From: Halomonas cupida
GTDB taxonomy: Bacteria > Pseudomonadota > Gammaproteobacteria > Pseudomonadales > Halomonadaceae
Direction of reading: 5' to 3'
NCBI RefSeq assembly: GCF_900142755.1
Contig: NZ_FRCA01000015.1
Coordinates: 1 to 64,000 of the forward strand
DNA length: 64,000 bases
Part shown: in pieces, positions 16,207 through 25,693 of the stretch
Layout: each line of letters opens with the position of its first letter
Position numbering within the stretch: position 1 is the first letter of the stretch
Position numbers and translations under genes: made by a program
The notes under the pieces: model-generated
The model's input: only the letters and a program-made list of their open reading frames with translations
Told to the model about the DNA's origin: nothing
Databases searched by the model: none

Positions 16207-17646
16207 ATGTTCGGATTTTTGAAACGCAAGAAGAAGCCCGACGTTCAGGAGCAGGCGCAGAGCGCCCTGCCCGAGAGCGCCGAGCAGGCCGATGAGACGG
16301 CTGTACAGGACGAGGTGGACGTTGATGCGTCGCAGGACACTCGTCCCGCCGAGGCTGAAAAGGCCAGGGTTGAAGAGCCCCCGGTTGAGGAGACCAGAGC
16401 CGAGGAGACCGAGGCTCGGGATGCTCTCGAATCGCCAGCTCCGGCTGATGAGCCACAGGGCGAGGAGACATCGCTGGATGAGCCGGTGGTCGAGGCGGCT
16501 GCGTCGCCTGATGGCACGCAGACGACATCCTCCCGTGAGGCTGAGTCGGCGCCAGAGCGTCAGCGGCCCGAGTCCGAGCCTCCGGCAGAGGTCACGGAGC
16601 TCGAACAGGGCTCGATGATTGTCGAGCCGACAGTTGGCCAGGTTTCCGACAAGCCTGCATTGCAGGAGAAGCCGGCGCTGCAGGACAAGCCGCGTAGCGA
16701 GAAGAAGGGCTGGTTTGCGCGTATGCGTGACGGCCTTGGCAAGACTCGAGCGAATCTGAGTGATGGTCTGGCGGATCTGTTCCTGGGCCGCAAGCAGATA
16801 GACGATGACCTGATCGAAGAGCTGGAGACCCAGCTGTTGATGGCGGATGTCGGCATCGATGCCACGTCCGAGATCATCGGGTCGCTTGCCGATCGGGTAT
16901 CGCGCAAGGAGCTCAATGATCCGGATGCACTGTATCGAGCGTTGCAGGAGGAACTGGCCAATATTCTGGCGCCGGTTTCCCAGCCGCTGGCCATACCGAA
17001 CAGCGGTGAAGGGCCCTTCGTGATCCTGGTTGTCGGTGTCAATGGGGTGGGCAAGACCACCACCATCGGCAAGTTGACCCAGCGCTTCCAGCGTGAAGGC
17101 AAGAGCGTCATGCTCGCCGCCGGTGACACTTTCCGTGCGGCGGCGGTGGAGCAGCTCAAGGTCTGGGGCGAGCGCAACAATGTGCCGGTGGTTGCTCAGC
17201 ACACCGGTGCCGACAGTGCGTCGGTCATCTTCGATGCGGTGTCGGCAGCACGTGCACGCAAGGTCGATGTGTTGATCGCGGATACGGCTGGGCGCCTGCA
17301 CAACAAGAGCCATCTGATGGAGGAGCTCAAGAAGGTCCATCGGGTAATGGGCAAGATTGATGCCGGCGCACCCCACGAAGTCATGCTGGTGCTTGACGCT
17401 GGTACCGGTCAGAACGCCCTGTCCCAGGCGGCGACCTTCAACGAGGCGGTACCGGTGACCGGCATCACTTTGACCAAGCTCGATGGCACGGCCAAGGGCG
17501 GCATTATCTTTGCGCTGGCGCAGCAGCTCAAGACGCCGATTCGCTTCATCGGAGTCGGGGAGACCCTCGACGATCTGCGGCCATTCGAGGCCAGCGAGTT
17601 TGTCGATGCCCTGTTCGATCAACGCTCGGGTGATGCCAACGAATGA
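16207..17646 (+). CDS. ftsY: Signal recognition particle receptor FtsY
   Basis: SRP receptor GTPase that brings ribosome-SRP complexes to the SecYEG translocon. 479 residues: a basic membrane-contacting start (MFGFLKRKKKP), a long acidic A domain (about 15-145), the N domain, and the G domain with GVNGVGKTTT (277-285), DTAGR, TKLDGTAKGG and the ending FEASEFVDALF. The N-terminal repeat EKPALQDKP-like segments are within the variable A domain. Overlaps ftsE by 4 nt (ATGA). Confidence 0.97.
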   Translation: MFGFLKRKKKPDVQEQAQSALPESAEQADETAVQDEVDVDASQDTRPAEAEKARVEEPPVEETRAEETEARDALESPAPADEPQGEETSLDEPVVEAAASPDGTQTTSSREAESAPERQRPESEPPAEVTELEQGSMIVEPTVGQVSDKPALQEKPALQDKPRSEKKGWFARMRDGLGKTRANLSDGLADLFLGRKQIDDDLIEELETQLLMADVGIDATSEIIGSLADRVSRKELNDPDALYRALQEELANILAPVSQPLAIPNSGEGPFVILVVGVNGVGKTTTIGKLTQRFQREGKSVMLAAGDTFRAAAVEQLKVWGERNNVPVVAQHTGADSASVIFDAVSAARARKVDVLIADTAGRLHNKSHLMEELKKVHRVMGKIDAGAPHEVMLVLDAGTGQNALSQAATFNEAVPVTGITLTKLDGTAKGGIIFALAQQLKTPIRFIGVGETLDDLRPFEASEFVDALFDQRSGDANE

Positions 17647-18311
17647 TCGAGTTCGATAACGTCGGCAAGCGTTACGGTGGTCGTTTCGATGCGCTGGCTC
17701 ATTTGAGCTTTCGCATCGAGCGGGGGGAGATGGTGTTCCTCACCGGACATTCCGGCGCCGGCAAGAGTTCGCTGCTGAGGCTGGTCATGCGCCTGGAGCG
17801 CCCCTCGCGGGGCCGGGTGCTGGTCGCCGGTCACGATATCGACCGCCTGCACCACAGTCAGCTGCCGTTCTATCGGCGCCAGATCGGAGTGGTGTTCCAG
17901 GATCACCAGTTGCTGTTTGATCGCTCGATCTATCACAACGTCGCCCTGCCGCTGGAAATCCGTGGCCTGTCTCCGCGCGATACCGCACGCCGGGTGCGCG
18001 CGGCGCTGGACAAGGTCGGGCTGCTGCATCGCGAGAAGGCCCTGCCTATCGAACTTTCCGGTGGGGAACAGCAACGTGTGGGCATTGCGCGGGCGGTGGT
18101 CAACAAACCATCGCTGCTGCTGGCAGATGAACCCACCGGTAACCTCGACCCACAGCTGTCGGCGGACATCATGGCGCTGTTCGAAGATTTTCATCACATT
18201 GGTACTACCGTCATGATTGCCAGTCACGACCTGGCGCTGATTGCACGTTTGCGCCATCGTACGCTGCGGCTTCGGGACGGTCGCCTGGTGGCCGATGAGG
18301 AGGGGGCATGA
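17643..18311 (+). CDS. ftsE: Cell division ATP-binding protein FtsE
   Basis: 222-residue ABC ATPase that with FtsX forms a divisome complex controlling septal murein hydrolases (amidase activation through EnvC in E. coli). Walker A GHSGAGKS (35-42), signature LSGGEQQR, Walker B LLLADEPTGNLD and the switch histidine (ASHD) are all intact. The start ATG overlaps the ftsY stop and the end overlaps ftsX, so ftsY-ftsE-ftsX are likely translated as a coupled unit. Confidence 0.97.
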   Translation: MIEFDNVGKRYGGRFDALAHLSFRIERGEMVFLTGHSGAGKSSLLRLVMRLERPSRGRVLVAGHDIDRLHHSQLPFYRRQIGVVFQDHQLLFDRSIYHNVALPLEIRGLSPRDTARRVRAALDKVGLLHREKALPIELSGGEQQRVGIARAVVNKPSLLLADEPTGNLDPQLSADIMALFEDFHHIGTTVMIASHDLALIARLRHRTLRLRDGRLVADEEGA

Positions 18312-19294
18312 GCAAGGCCGGTGAGCGCCAGCAGGTGACACGTCCACGTGGGGCTCGTCAGCAGTCAGTCGAGACTCAGGCTCAGTGGCAGGCATGGAGC
18401 CGACATCACCGCGCCATGTGTAGCGACAGTCTGCGCCGGTTGGTCAAGCAGCCGGTGGGCAGCCTGTTGACCATGCTGGCGATTGCCATTGCGCTGGTGT
18501 TGCCCAGTGCCCTGTGGCTGACCCTCGACAGTGCCCGCCTGGTCAGTGCCGAACTGGACGCCAGTGCCACCCTGACCGCCTACCTCGAAAGCCGTGTTGA
18601 TGAAGGGGAAGCCGGGCGCATCCAGCAGGCCCTCGAGGCTCAGCCGGATATTGCTGCAACGCGCTTGATCACCGCCAGTGAGGGAATGGAGGAGTTCCAG
18701 CAGGCACTGGGACTGGAAGATGCCCTGGCGCGTCTGGATACCAATCCGCTACCGGCAACGGTCGTCATTACCCCCACTGATCCGCTACCGGAGAAGATGC
18801 GGGCCCTGGCCGAACGGCTGGGCGAGATGAGCGGGGTCGAGGAAGTTCGCCTGGATCTGGCCTGGGTCGAGCGGTTGCGCCAGTTGACGGAGGTCGGGCG
18901 GCGAGTGACCTTCGCCCTGGCGGTGCTTTTCGGTCTGGGCGTGTTGCTGGTGGTCGGCAATACCATTCGTCTCGCCGTGGAGAACCGCCGCAAGGAGATC
19001 GAGGTGGTGACGCTGATTGGTGCCACCCACGCCTTCGTGCGTCGTCCGTTTCTCTACAGCGGTGCCTGGTATGGCATGGGGGGAGGGCTCATCGCCCTGC
19101 TGCTGTTGACTCTGGGGAGCGACTGGCTGGCAACACCAGTGGCAGCACTGGCGGAGAGTTACGGTGCGCACTACACCTTGCCGAACCTGGGTCTCGTTGG
19201 CTCTACAACACTGCTCAGCTGTAGTACAATATTGGGCTGGTTGGGTGCATGGATAGCGGTCAGTCGCCATCTGGCGGGCATCAAGCCCCGCTGA
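18308..19294 (+). CDS. ftsX: Cell division protein FtsX
   Basis: 328-residue inner-membrane partner of FtsE. A cytoplasmic N-terminus of about 50 residues, then span 1 (SLLTMLAIAIALVLPSALWL), a large periplasmic domain that would contact EnvC-like activators, and three more spans (about 200-325) with the FtsX motif RLAVENRRKEIEVVTLIGAT. Overlaps ftsE by ATGA. The order ftsY-E-X-rpoH is conserved. Confidence 0.96.
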   Translation: MSKAGERQQVTRPRGARQQSVETQAQWQAWSRHHRAMCSDSLRRLVKQPVGSLLTMLAIAIALVLPSALWLTLDSARLVSAELDASATLTAYLESRVDEGEAGRIQQALEAQPDIAATRLITASEGMEEFQQALGLEDALARLDTNPLPATVVITPTDPLPEKMRALAERLGEMSGVEEVRLDLAWVERLRQLTEVGRRVTFALAVLFGLGVLLVVGNTIRLAVENRRKEIEVVTLIGATHAFVRRPFLYSGAWYGMGGGLIALLLLTLGSDWLATPVAALAESYGAHYTLPNLGLVGSTTLLSCSTILGWLGAWIAVSRHLAGIKPR

Positions 19295-19446
19295 ATCCGG
19301 CCCCGACAGAATGCTCGTTATCTCGATAACCCTGTTATCCAGTAAGCGAATTGCGATATCTGCGACTAAAGGGGAACTTTCACCGTTCATCGTTCTCCAA
19401 TGGGTCGTCCAGACATCATGTTGGTCTTCAAGGAGACAACCTGCAC

Positions 19447-20316
19447 ATGAGCAACAGTCTTCTGCCGGTCGGTCATCTTTCTCCGGGTCATGACCTCAAT
19501 GGCTATATCCAGGCAGTCAACCGCATCGCCGTATTGAGTGCCGATGAGGAGCGTGAGCTTGCCTGGCGTCTCCAGGACGAGGGCGACCTCGACGCGGCTC
19601 GTCGTCTGGTCATGTCCCATTTGCGTTTTGTCGTGCACATTGCACGCAGTTACTCCGGTTATGGGCTCCCCCAGGCGGACCTTATCCAGGAAGGCAATGT
19701 CGGCCTGATGAAGGCCGTCAAGCGCTTCGATCCGAATCAAGGCGTGCGTCTGGTGTCTTTTGCCGTGCACTGGATCAAGGCGGAAATCCACGAGTTCGTG
19801 CTGCGCAACTGGCGTATCGTCAAGATCGCTACCACCAAGGCCCAGCGCAAGCTGTTCTTCAACCTGCGTGGCGCCAAGAAGCGTCTGGCCTGGCTGAACA
19901 ACGACGAGGTTGATGCCATTGCGCGTGATCTCGACGTCAAGCCGGAAGTCGTGCGTGAGATGGAAGGCCGCCTGGCCTCCCACGATGCCGGCTTTGACGC
20001 GGGTCCCAGCGATGATGAGGAGAGTGCCTACCAGGCACCGGCGCATTATCTCGACGATGCCAGTCTGGATCCGGCAGCTCAGCTCGAGGACAGCGATTGG
20101 GAAGAGGATTCGTCCCGTCGCCTGCAGGGTGCCCTTGCGTCTCTCGATGAGCGCTCGCGCAATATCCTGGTGCAGCGTTGGTTGTCGGAGAACAAGGCAA
20201 CCCTGCATGAGCTGGCCGATGTCTATGGTGTCTCAGCCGAGCGTATTCGTCAGCTCGAGAAGAACGCCATGAAGAAGGTGCGTGAGCAATTGGGCGACGC
20301 CATGATGGCGGCCTGA
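19447..20316 (+). CDS. rpoH: RNA polymerase heat-shock sigma factor RpoH
   Basis: Sigma-32 of 289 residues. The RpoH-specific box QRKLFFNLR (133-141), which contacts core polymerase and chaperone/FtsH control, is intact. Region 2 (LRFVVHIARSYSGYGLPQADLIQEGNVGLMKAVKRFD) and region 4 helix-turn-helix (TLHELADVYGVSAERIRQLE) are complete. ATG 19447 follows AAGGAG by about 10-11 nt, a longish spacing. In relatives, heat control acts on translation through mRNA structure; whether this leader does so cannot be decided by eye. Confidence 0.97.
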   Translation: MSNSLLPVGHLSPGHDLNGYIQAVNRIAVLSADEERELAWRLQDEGDLDAARRLVMSHLRFVVHIARSYSGYGLPQADLIQEGNVGLMKAVKRFDPNQGVRLVSFAVHWIKAEIHEFVLRNWRIVKIATTKAQRKLFFNLRGAKKRLAWLNNDEVDAIARDLDVKPEVVREMEGRLASHDAGFDAGPSDDEESAYQAPAHYLDDASLDPAAQLEDSDWEEDSSRRLQGALASLDERSRNILVQRWLSENKATLHELADVYGVSAERIRQLEKNAMKKVREQLGDAMMAA

Positions 20317-20343
20317 TACGCAGTCTCTGATTAGCGCACGATA

Positions 20344-20376
20344 AGCAACGCCCGGACCTCAGGTCCGGGCGTTGCT
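20344..20376. terminator. Bidirectional terminator between rpoH and slmA
   Basis: AGCAACGCCCGGACC / GGTCCGGGCGTTGCT, a perfect 15-bp stem with a three-base loop, then CGTTTCT. It separates convergent genes. Confidence 0.85.
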
Positions 20377-20391
20377 CGTTTCTAGCCTGTA

Positions 20392-21003
20392 TCAGGCGGG
20401 TACCGAAGCCCCGCGCAACAGTTGGGTGGAAATGGCCTGCCACTGGTCTTCCCAGTGTACGGTAGGGCGGTGCCGGTAGTCGCTGCGTACGAACTGGGCG
20501 ATGCGACCCTCAATCAATGCACTGAGCAGGTTGGCCCCGGCAGTGGCGGGAATGGCCGGGCGCCGCCCTTCACGCAGCTCGGCTTCACGCAGTACCTGCT
20601 TGAACTGTGTCTCGAGGCGCTCGAACAGTTGATGGATGCGCAGTCGCAGGCGGGCGGTCTCGCCGGTCAGGACGTCGCCACCGAGTAGCCGGGATAACCC
20701 GGGGTTCTTCTCGGCAAACGCCAGTACCAGCGCCGTGATGTGATAACAGCGCGGCAGCGCCTGCTGATGATCGTCGAGGATCCGGGTGATGCGTTCGAAC
20801 AGGCTTTCCTCAATGAAACTGATCAGGCCCTCATACATGCGAGCCTTGCTGGGGAAATGGCGATATAGGGCTGCTTCCGACACGCCAACCTGACGAGCCA
20901 GCGCGGCGATGGTGATGCGCTTGCCGCTGTCTTCCTCCAGCATCAGGGCCAGCGCCTGCAGAATCTGCTCTCTGCGACTGGGTGGTGTAATTGCCTGCGT
21001 CAT
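20392..21003 (-). CDS. slmA: Nucleoid occlusion factor SlmA (TetR family)
   Basis: 203-residue TetR-type DNA-binding protein that blocks Z-ring assembly over the nucleoid. The helix-turn-helix (ITIAALARQVGVSEAALYRHFPSKARMYEGL, within residues 30-61) and the SlmA-type C-terminal domain (FAEKNPGLSRLLGGDVLTGE) agree with the family rather than with drug-efflux TetRs. Last gene of the coaBC-dut-algC-argB-slmA run on the minus strand; E. coli likewise has slmA after dut. Confidence 0.92.
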   Translation of the reverse strand: MTQAITPPSRREQILQALALMLEEDSGKRITIAALARQVGVSEAALYRHFPSKARMYEGLISFIEESLFERITRILDDHQQALPRCYHITALVLAFAEKNPGLSRLLGGDVLTGETARLRLRIHQLFERLETQFKQVLREAELREGRRPAIPATAGANLLSALIEGRIAQFVRSDYRHRPTVHWEDQWQAISTQLLRGASVPA

Positions 21004-21089
21004 AGATTGATTCTTTATGTTTGATGCCGCCGGATCAAGCCGGCGGGCAATGTTCCCTGGTCATTGACCGGCCACCCACGGGTAGCCGG

Positions 21090-22025
21090 TCAGCCCTGTC
21101 CCTGCTGCTCGACCTCCGGCCCGGTATTGGTGATCAAGGTCCCGACGCCGGCATTGGTGAAGATCTCGAGTAGTGTAGCGTGTGGCACGCGACCATCGAC
21201 GATGTGTGCACTGACCACGCCTTCCTTGACCGCATCCAGAGCACAGCGGATTTTCGGCAGCATGCCGCCATGGATGGTGCCATCGGCGATCAGCTCATCG
21301 ACTTCAGCGGTACTCAGACCTGTCATCACCTCGCCATCACGGTTCATCAAGCCAGCGACATTGGTCAGCAGCATCAGCTTCTCGGCGTTCAGTGCCTCGG
21401 CTACCTTGCCGGCAACGAGGTCGGCATTGATGTTGTAGCTGTTGCCATCAGCGTCGACCCCGATGGGGGCGATCACGGGGATGAAGTCGCGGGCGGCGAG
21501 CATCTCGATCAAGTCGGTGGAGACATGCTCCACTTCGCCGACATGGCCGATATCGATGATCTCCGGGGCGGTCATTTCCGGTGTCTGGTGCTTGACCTGG
21601 AGCTTGCGTGCCTGGATCTGACGCCCGTCCTTGCCGGTCAGGCCGATAGCCTTGCCGCCGCACTGGTTGATCTGGTTGACGATCTCCTTGTTGACCAGTC
21701 CACCGAGTACCATCTCGACCACATCCATGGTCTCGGAGTCGGTAACACGCATACCGCCCACGAAGCGTGATTCGATCTGCAGTCGCTCCAGCAGCTCGCC
21801 AATCTGTGGACCGCCGCCATGGACCACAACCGGATTGATACCGACTTCCTTCATCAGCACCATGTCGCGGGCGAAGGAGTCAATCAGCGCGTCTTCGGTC
21901 ATGGCATTGCCGCCATACTTGACGACCACTGTCTTGCCGGAGAAGCGCTGGATATAGGGGAGAGCCTCGGAGAGGATCTCTACCACCAGGCGCGGATCGC
22001 GAGCCTGTTCGCTCATGGGGGTCAT
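21090..22025 (-). CDS. argB: Acetylglutamate kinase
   Basis: Second enzyme of arginine synthesis; phosphorylates N-acetyl-L-glutamate. 311 residues of the amino acid kinase fold, with VVVKYGGNAM (ATP site), VVVHGGGPQI (substrate loop) and LLLTNVAGLM near the nucleotide site. The longer N-terminus (ALPYIQRFSGKT) is the arginine-inhibited type seen in pseudomonads, so feedback inhibition is likely. Start 22025 or 22016 are both possible; AAGGAGA lies very close to the first. Confidence 0.96.
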   Translation of the reverse strand: MTPMSEQARDPRLVVEILSEALPYIQRFSGKTVVVKYGGNAMTEDALIDSFARDMVLMKEVGINPVVVHGGGPQIGELLERLQIESRFVGGMRVTDSETMDVVEMVLGGLVNKEIVNQINQCGGKAIGLTGKDGRQIQARKLQVKHQTPEMTAPEIIDIGHVGEVEHVSTDLIEMLAARDFIPVIAPIGVDADGNSYNINADLVAGKVAEALNAEKLMLLTNVAGLMNRDGEVMTGLSTAEVDELIADGTIHGGMLPKIRCALDAVKEGVVSAHIVDGRVPHATLLEIFTNAGVGTLITNTGPEVEQQGQG

Positions 22026-22132
22026 GTCTCCTTGTCGTCTTGCTGCTGCTGTTGTCTTGTTGCTGCCATCTGTCCTGCGGCTGGCGGGACGACTCTGTTC
22101 CTGAGTTCAGGTTCAGAACGGGTCGGGCAGCG

Positions 22133-23518
22133 TCAGGTTTGGGGTAATGTCAGAGCCGGATCAACGTCAGCCAGGGCCGTGGCGAAACGGTCGCGAATTC
22201 GGGTCAGGGCCGCCTCGCTCTCACCTTCGAAGCGCAACACCAGCATGGGAGTGGTGTTGGATGCGCGGCACAATCCCCAGCCATCGGCATAGTCGACACG
22301 AATGCCGTCGAGAGTGGTCTTGATGCCATCCTCGCCGAAGTTGCCCTGCTGCGCCAGACGAGTGACCAGGCCGAACTTGGTTTCGTCGGTGACCTCGATA
22401 TTGATCTCCGGCGTGCTCAGGTTCTGGGGATAGCGGTCGAAGAAGGCATCAGCATCGCCGTCGTAGTGTGACAGGATCTCGAGCAGGCGAGCGGCGCCGT
22501 ACATGCCATCATCAAAACCGTACCAGCGTTCCTTGAAGAAGATATGGCCGCTCATTTCACCGGCCAACAGGGCGCCGGTTTCCTTCATGCGAGCCTTGAT
22601 CAGCGAATGACCGGTGCGCCACATCTCTGGAGTGCCACCGGCGCCCTCGATGACGTCGATCAGCTTGCCGGTGCATTTGACGTCGAAGATCACCCGGGCT
22701 CCCGGGTTGCGGTCGAGCATGTCCTCGGCAAAGGCCATCAGCAGGTGGTCCGGGTAGATCAGGCGTCCTCGAGGCGTGATGACACCGAGACGGTCGCCAT
22801 CACCATCAAAGGCCAGACCGATATCTGCCTGGTGCTCAGCGACAGCCTTGATCAGATCCTCAAGGTTTTCGGGCTTGCCCGGATCCGGATGATGGTTGGG
22901 GAAAGTGCCATCAATCTCGTCGAACAGTGCAATGGTCTCGGCGCCCAGTTGCTCGATCAGCCTGGGGCCCAGCTCACCGGCGACACCGTTGCCGCAGTCG
23001 ACTACCGCCTTGAGGCGGCGCCCCGGCGTGATGTCGCCGAGGATGCGCTCCAGGTAGAGGCTGCGTACATCCTGCTGGCTGACGGTACCCTGACCGCTAC
23101 GCAGGTTGCCGCTGGTGATACGCTCGTACAGTGAGGTGATGGCATCGCCATACAGGGCGTCCCTGCCGAGTACCATCTTCAGGCCATTGTAATCCGGTGG
23201 GTTGTGACTGCCGGTCAGCATGACTCCAGAGGTGGCGCCTTCGAGCACGTTGGTGGCGAAGTACAGCACGGGGGTTGGAACCATGCCGATATCAATCACA
23301 TCGCAGCCGCTGGCCGCCAGGCCACGGATCAGGGCGGTCTGCAGGCGAGGGCCCGACAGTCGGCCATCACGTGCGACCACAATGCGTGTTTCGCCGCGCT
23401 CCTGGGCCTCGCTGCCGATGGCCTGGCCGATAACCTCGACATTCTCTTCGGTCAAGGTGTCGTCGACAACGCCACGAATATCGTAGGCACGGAAGATAGT
23501 GGCTGGAACCTGGGGCAT
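22133..23518 (-). CDS. algC: Phosphomannomutase/phosphoglucomutase
   Basis: 461-residue alpha-D-phosphohexomutase, interconverting mannose- or glucose-1- and 6-phosphates for exopolysaccharide and LPS. The catalytic phosphoserine loop TGSHNPPDYNG, the Mg loop DGDGDR, the sugar loop GEMSGH and the phosphate-binding C-terminal RASNTTPMLVLRFE are all there. Start ATG 23518 has AGGAAGG 5 nt upstream; the open frame before it is not homologous. Unlike some pseudomonads, whose algC has a long N-terminal extension, this one begins MPQVPATIFRAYDIRG. Confidence 0.95.
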   Translation of the reverse strand: MPQVPATIFRAYDIRGVVDDTLTEENVEVIGQAIGSEAQERGETRIVVARDGRLSGPRLQTALIRGLAASGCDVIDIGMVPTPVLYFATNVLEGATSGVMLTGSHNPPDYNGLKMVLGRDALYGDAITSLYERITSGNLRSGQGTVSQQDVRSLYLERILGDITPGRRLKAVVDCGNGVAGELGPRLIEQLGAETIALFDEIDGTFPNHHPDPGKPENLEDLIKAVAEHQADIGLAFDGDGDRLGVITPRGRLIYPDHLLMAFAEDMLDRNPGARVIFDVKCTGKLIDVIEGAGGTPEMWRTGHSLIKARMKETGALLAGEMSGHIFFKERWYGFDDGMYGAARLLEILSHYDGDADAFFDRYPQNLSTPEINIEVTDETKFGLVTRLAQQGNFGEDGIKTTLDGIRVDYADGWGLCRASNTTPMLVLRFEGESEAALTRIRDRFATALADVDPALTLPQT

Positions 23519-23654
23519 GAAAGCCTTCCTCTGATTGACCATGTACCGGGTATTGCTATGCACTGATGTTGGCCAGGTACTGATGTTGGCCAAGTACTTA
23601 TGTGGATTCGGGGGAGCCCGTGTTCTCTGCTGGGCTCCGCGGGTCTCGGCGGTG

Positions 23655-24137
23655 TCAGTGCCGCCCGGAACTGCCGAACCCGCCGCCGCCTCGCAGACTT
23701 TCGCTGAAGTCATCGACGATCTCGAGCTCGGCCTGAACCACGGGGACGATGACGTACTGGGCCATGCGCTCGAAAGGCTCGAGGGTGAAGGTGCTGTGGC
23801 CACGGTTCCAGACCGAGACCATCAGTTCGCCCTGGTAATCGGAGTCGATCAGGCCGACCAGGTTGCCGAGCACGATGCCGTGTTTATGGCCGAGGCCGGA
23901 ACGCGGCAGGATCATACCGGCCAGCCCGGGATCGGCAATATGGATGGAGAGGCCAGTACGCACCAGTTCGGTCTGGCCCGGCTCGAGGGTCAGTGGCTGA
24001 TCGAGCAGCGCGTGTAGATCCATCCCGGCGGAGCCCTCGGTGGCATAGCGCGGCATGCGGTCCTTGAGGCGTTCGTCGAGAATCTTGACCGCCAGGCGAG
24101 GGCGTGAGGGCGTTGCAGACGAAGGTTTTGAAGACAT
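23655..24137 (-). CDS. dut: Deoxyuridine 5'-triphosphate nucleotidohydrolase
   Basis: dUTPase, 160 residues, trimeric; hydrolyses dUTP to dUMP, keeping uracil out of DNA and feeding dTMP synthesis. The five family motifs are visible: AGMDLHA (1), RSGLGHKHGI (2), GLIDSDYQGELMV (3), FERMAQYV (4) and the glycine-rich tail RGGGGFGSSGR (5). ATG 24137 is preferred; an in-frame ATG at 24206 would add a non-homologous leader overlapping the intergenic region. Confidence 0.96.
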   Translation of the reverse strand: MSSKPSSATPSRPRLAVKILDERLKDRMPRYATEGSAGMDLHALLDQPLTLEPGQTELVRTGLSIHIADPGLAGMILPRSGLGHKHGIVLGNLVGLIDSDYQGELMVSVWNRGHSTFTLEPFERMAQYVIVPVVQAELEIVDDFSESLRGGGGFGSSGRH

Positions 24138-24207
24138 TGCAAGGGTTCCTGGTGGAGGGAGCCGAGCGGAGGCAAGGCAAGCCTCGCCGGCTCTCCCGGT
24201 AGTCAAA

Positions 24208-25515
24208 TCATGAAGAGCTTGTATGGCGAGGCTGGCGCTGCGCCAGGCAGTCTAGAGCACGGGTGATCACCGCCTGGGCCAGTTGTGTCTTGGGCTGTGG
24301 CGCTTCTGCCTGGCGGGCAATGCCATCGCCGTTACGCCACAGCAGGATGGCAGCATTGTCATCACTGCCGAACCCCAGATCCTGTCGGGAAACATCGTTG
24401 GCTATGATCATGTCCAGTCCCTTGCGCTCCAGCTTGGCCTGGGCGTACTGCTCGACATCGCGTGTTTCGGCGGCAAATCCTACCACCATGGGCGCGTCGG
24501 CAAGGGCTGAAATTGTCGCAATGATGTCCGGATTCTTGATCAGCCTCAGGGTAAGTCCCTGTTCACCCTCGACCTTCTTTATCTTGTGTTCGGCAGCAGC
24601 AGCGGCGCGATAGTCGGCCACAGCAGCACAGCCGATGAAGATGTCACAGTCACTGGCGAGGTCCTGTGCAGCCTCGAGCATCTGTTGGGCCGTTTCCACA
24701 TCGATGCGGGTCACCCCGGCTGGGGTGGGCAGAGTGACCGGTCCGGCAATCAGCGTGACTCGAGCGCCGCTGTTGCGAGCCGCTTCGGCAAGAGCAAAGC
24801 CCATCTTGCCGGAACTGTGGTTGGACAGGTAACGCACCGGGTCCAGCGGCTCACGGGTCGGGCCGGCGGTGATCACGATATGTCGGCCATGTCCCGCGCC
24901 ATCCTGATCAACCTCTCGCTGATCAACAGGGGGTGATGAACCCAGCAGTACAGCGGCAATCTCCTCCGGCTCCAGCATGCGCCCCGGCCCAACATCACCA
25001 CAGGCCTGGTCTCCCTGGCCCGGGCCCAGCAGTGTCCAGCCGTCGCTGCTCAGTTGCGCGACGTTACGCTGGGTGGCGGGGTTGCGCCACATGGCTTGAT
25101 TCATCGCTGGGGCCAGCAGTTTCTCGGCATCGCTGGCCAGGCACAGCGTAGTCAAGAGGTCATCGGCCTGGCCCTGGGCGAGTCGCGCCATGAGGTCGGC
25201 GGTGGCCGGGGCGATCAGAATGCGATCGGCCCAGCGCGCCAGCTCGATATGGCCCATGCCCAGCTCGGCAGCAGGATCCAGCAACGAGGTACGGACGGCG
25301 CGTCCGGTCAGGGCCTGCAGGGTCAAGGGGGTGATGAAGGCCTGAGCGCCCTCGGTCATCACCACCTGTACCTCACAGCCTGCCTGCACCAGCAGACGGG
25401 CCAGAAAGGCGCTCTTGTAGGCGGCGATGCCGGCACTGATGCCGAGCAGCACGCGTCGTCCCGGAACAGCGGGCCGTGGACGAACTGTTGGGGATGGCAG
25501 ATCAGGGGCTGACAT
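24208..25515 (-). CDS. coaBC: Bifunctional phosphopantothenoylcysteine decarboxylase/synthetase
   Basis: 435-residue coenzyme A enzyme with two domains. The N-terminal CoaC flavodoxin-like part has GISAGIAAYKS, the active-site His in GMGHIELARWAD and the substrate motif PAMNQAMW. The C-terminal CoaB part has TAGPTREPLDPVRYLSNHSSGKMG and the loop KIKK. First gene of the minus-strand run, sharing a divergent region of about 180 nt with radC. ATG 25515 fits the family; an upstream ATG at 25545 is less likely. Confidence 0.96.
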   Translation of the reverse strand: MSAPDLPSPTVRPRPAVPGRRVLLGISAGIAAYKSAFLARLLVQAGCEVQVVMTEGAQAFITPLTLQALTGRAVRTSLLDPAAELGMGHIELARWADRILIAPATADLMARLAQGQADDLLTTLCLASDAEKLLAPAMNQAMWRNPATQRNVAQLSSDGWTLLGPGQGDQACGDVGPGRMLEPEEIAAVLLGSSPPVDQREVDQDGAGHGRHIVITAGPTREPLDPVRYLSNHSSGKMGFALAEAARNSGARVTLIAGPVTLPTPAGVTRIDVETAQQMLEAAQDLASDCDIFIGCAAVADYRAAAAAEHKIKKVEGEQGLTLRLIKNPDIIATISALADAPMVVGFAAETRDVEQYAQAKLERKGLDMIIANDVSRQDLGFGSDDNAAILLWRNGDGIARQAEAPQPKTQLAQAVITRALDCLAQRQPRHTSSS

Positions 25516-25693
25516 GGGGAGTCCCGCACAGATAATCGACCTCATACCTTACCACTGGTCCGGGATCATGCGTAGCCGCGCAGAGGGACAGCGGCTGTCC
25601 TTCGACCGTCTAGACTGATGGGTAGCGGCCATGGAAGGTCGCGGAACGGCACCGGGCAATACAGGGTGCCGGATGGAAAAAAGGGGGACACGG

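Noticed and set aside
15940..17622. Upstream continuation of the rsmD frame antisense to ftsY (765 codons in all)
   Set aside because: Only the last 204 codons match RsmD; the rest mirrors ftsY and has no homology.
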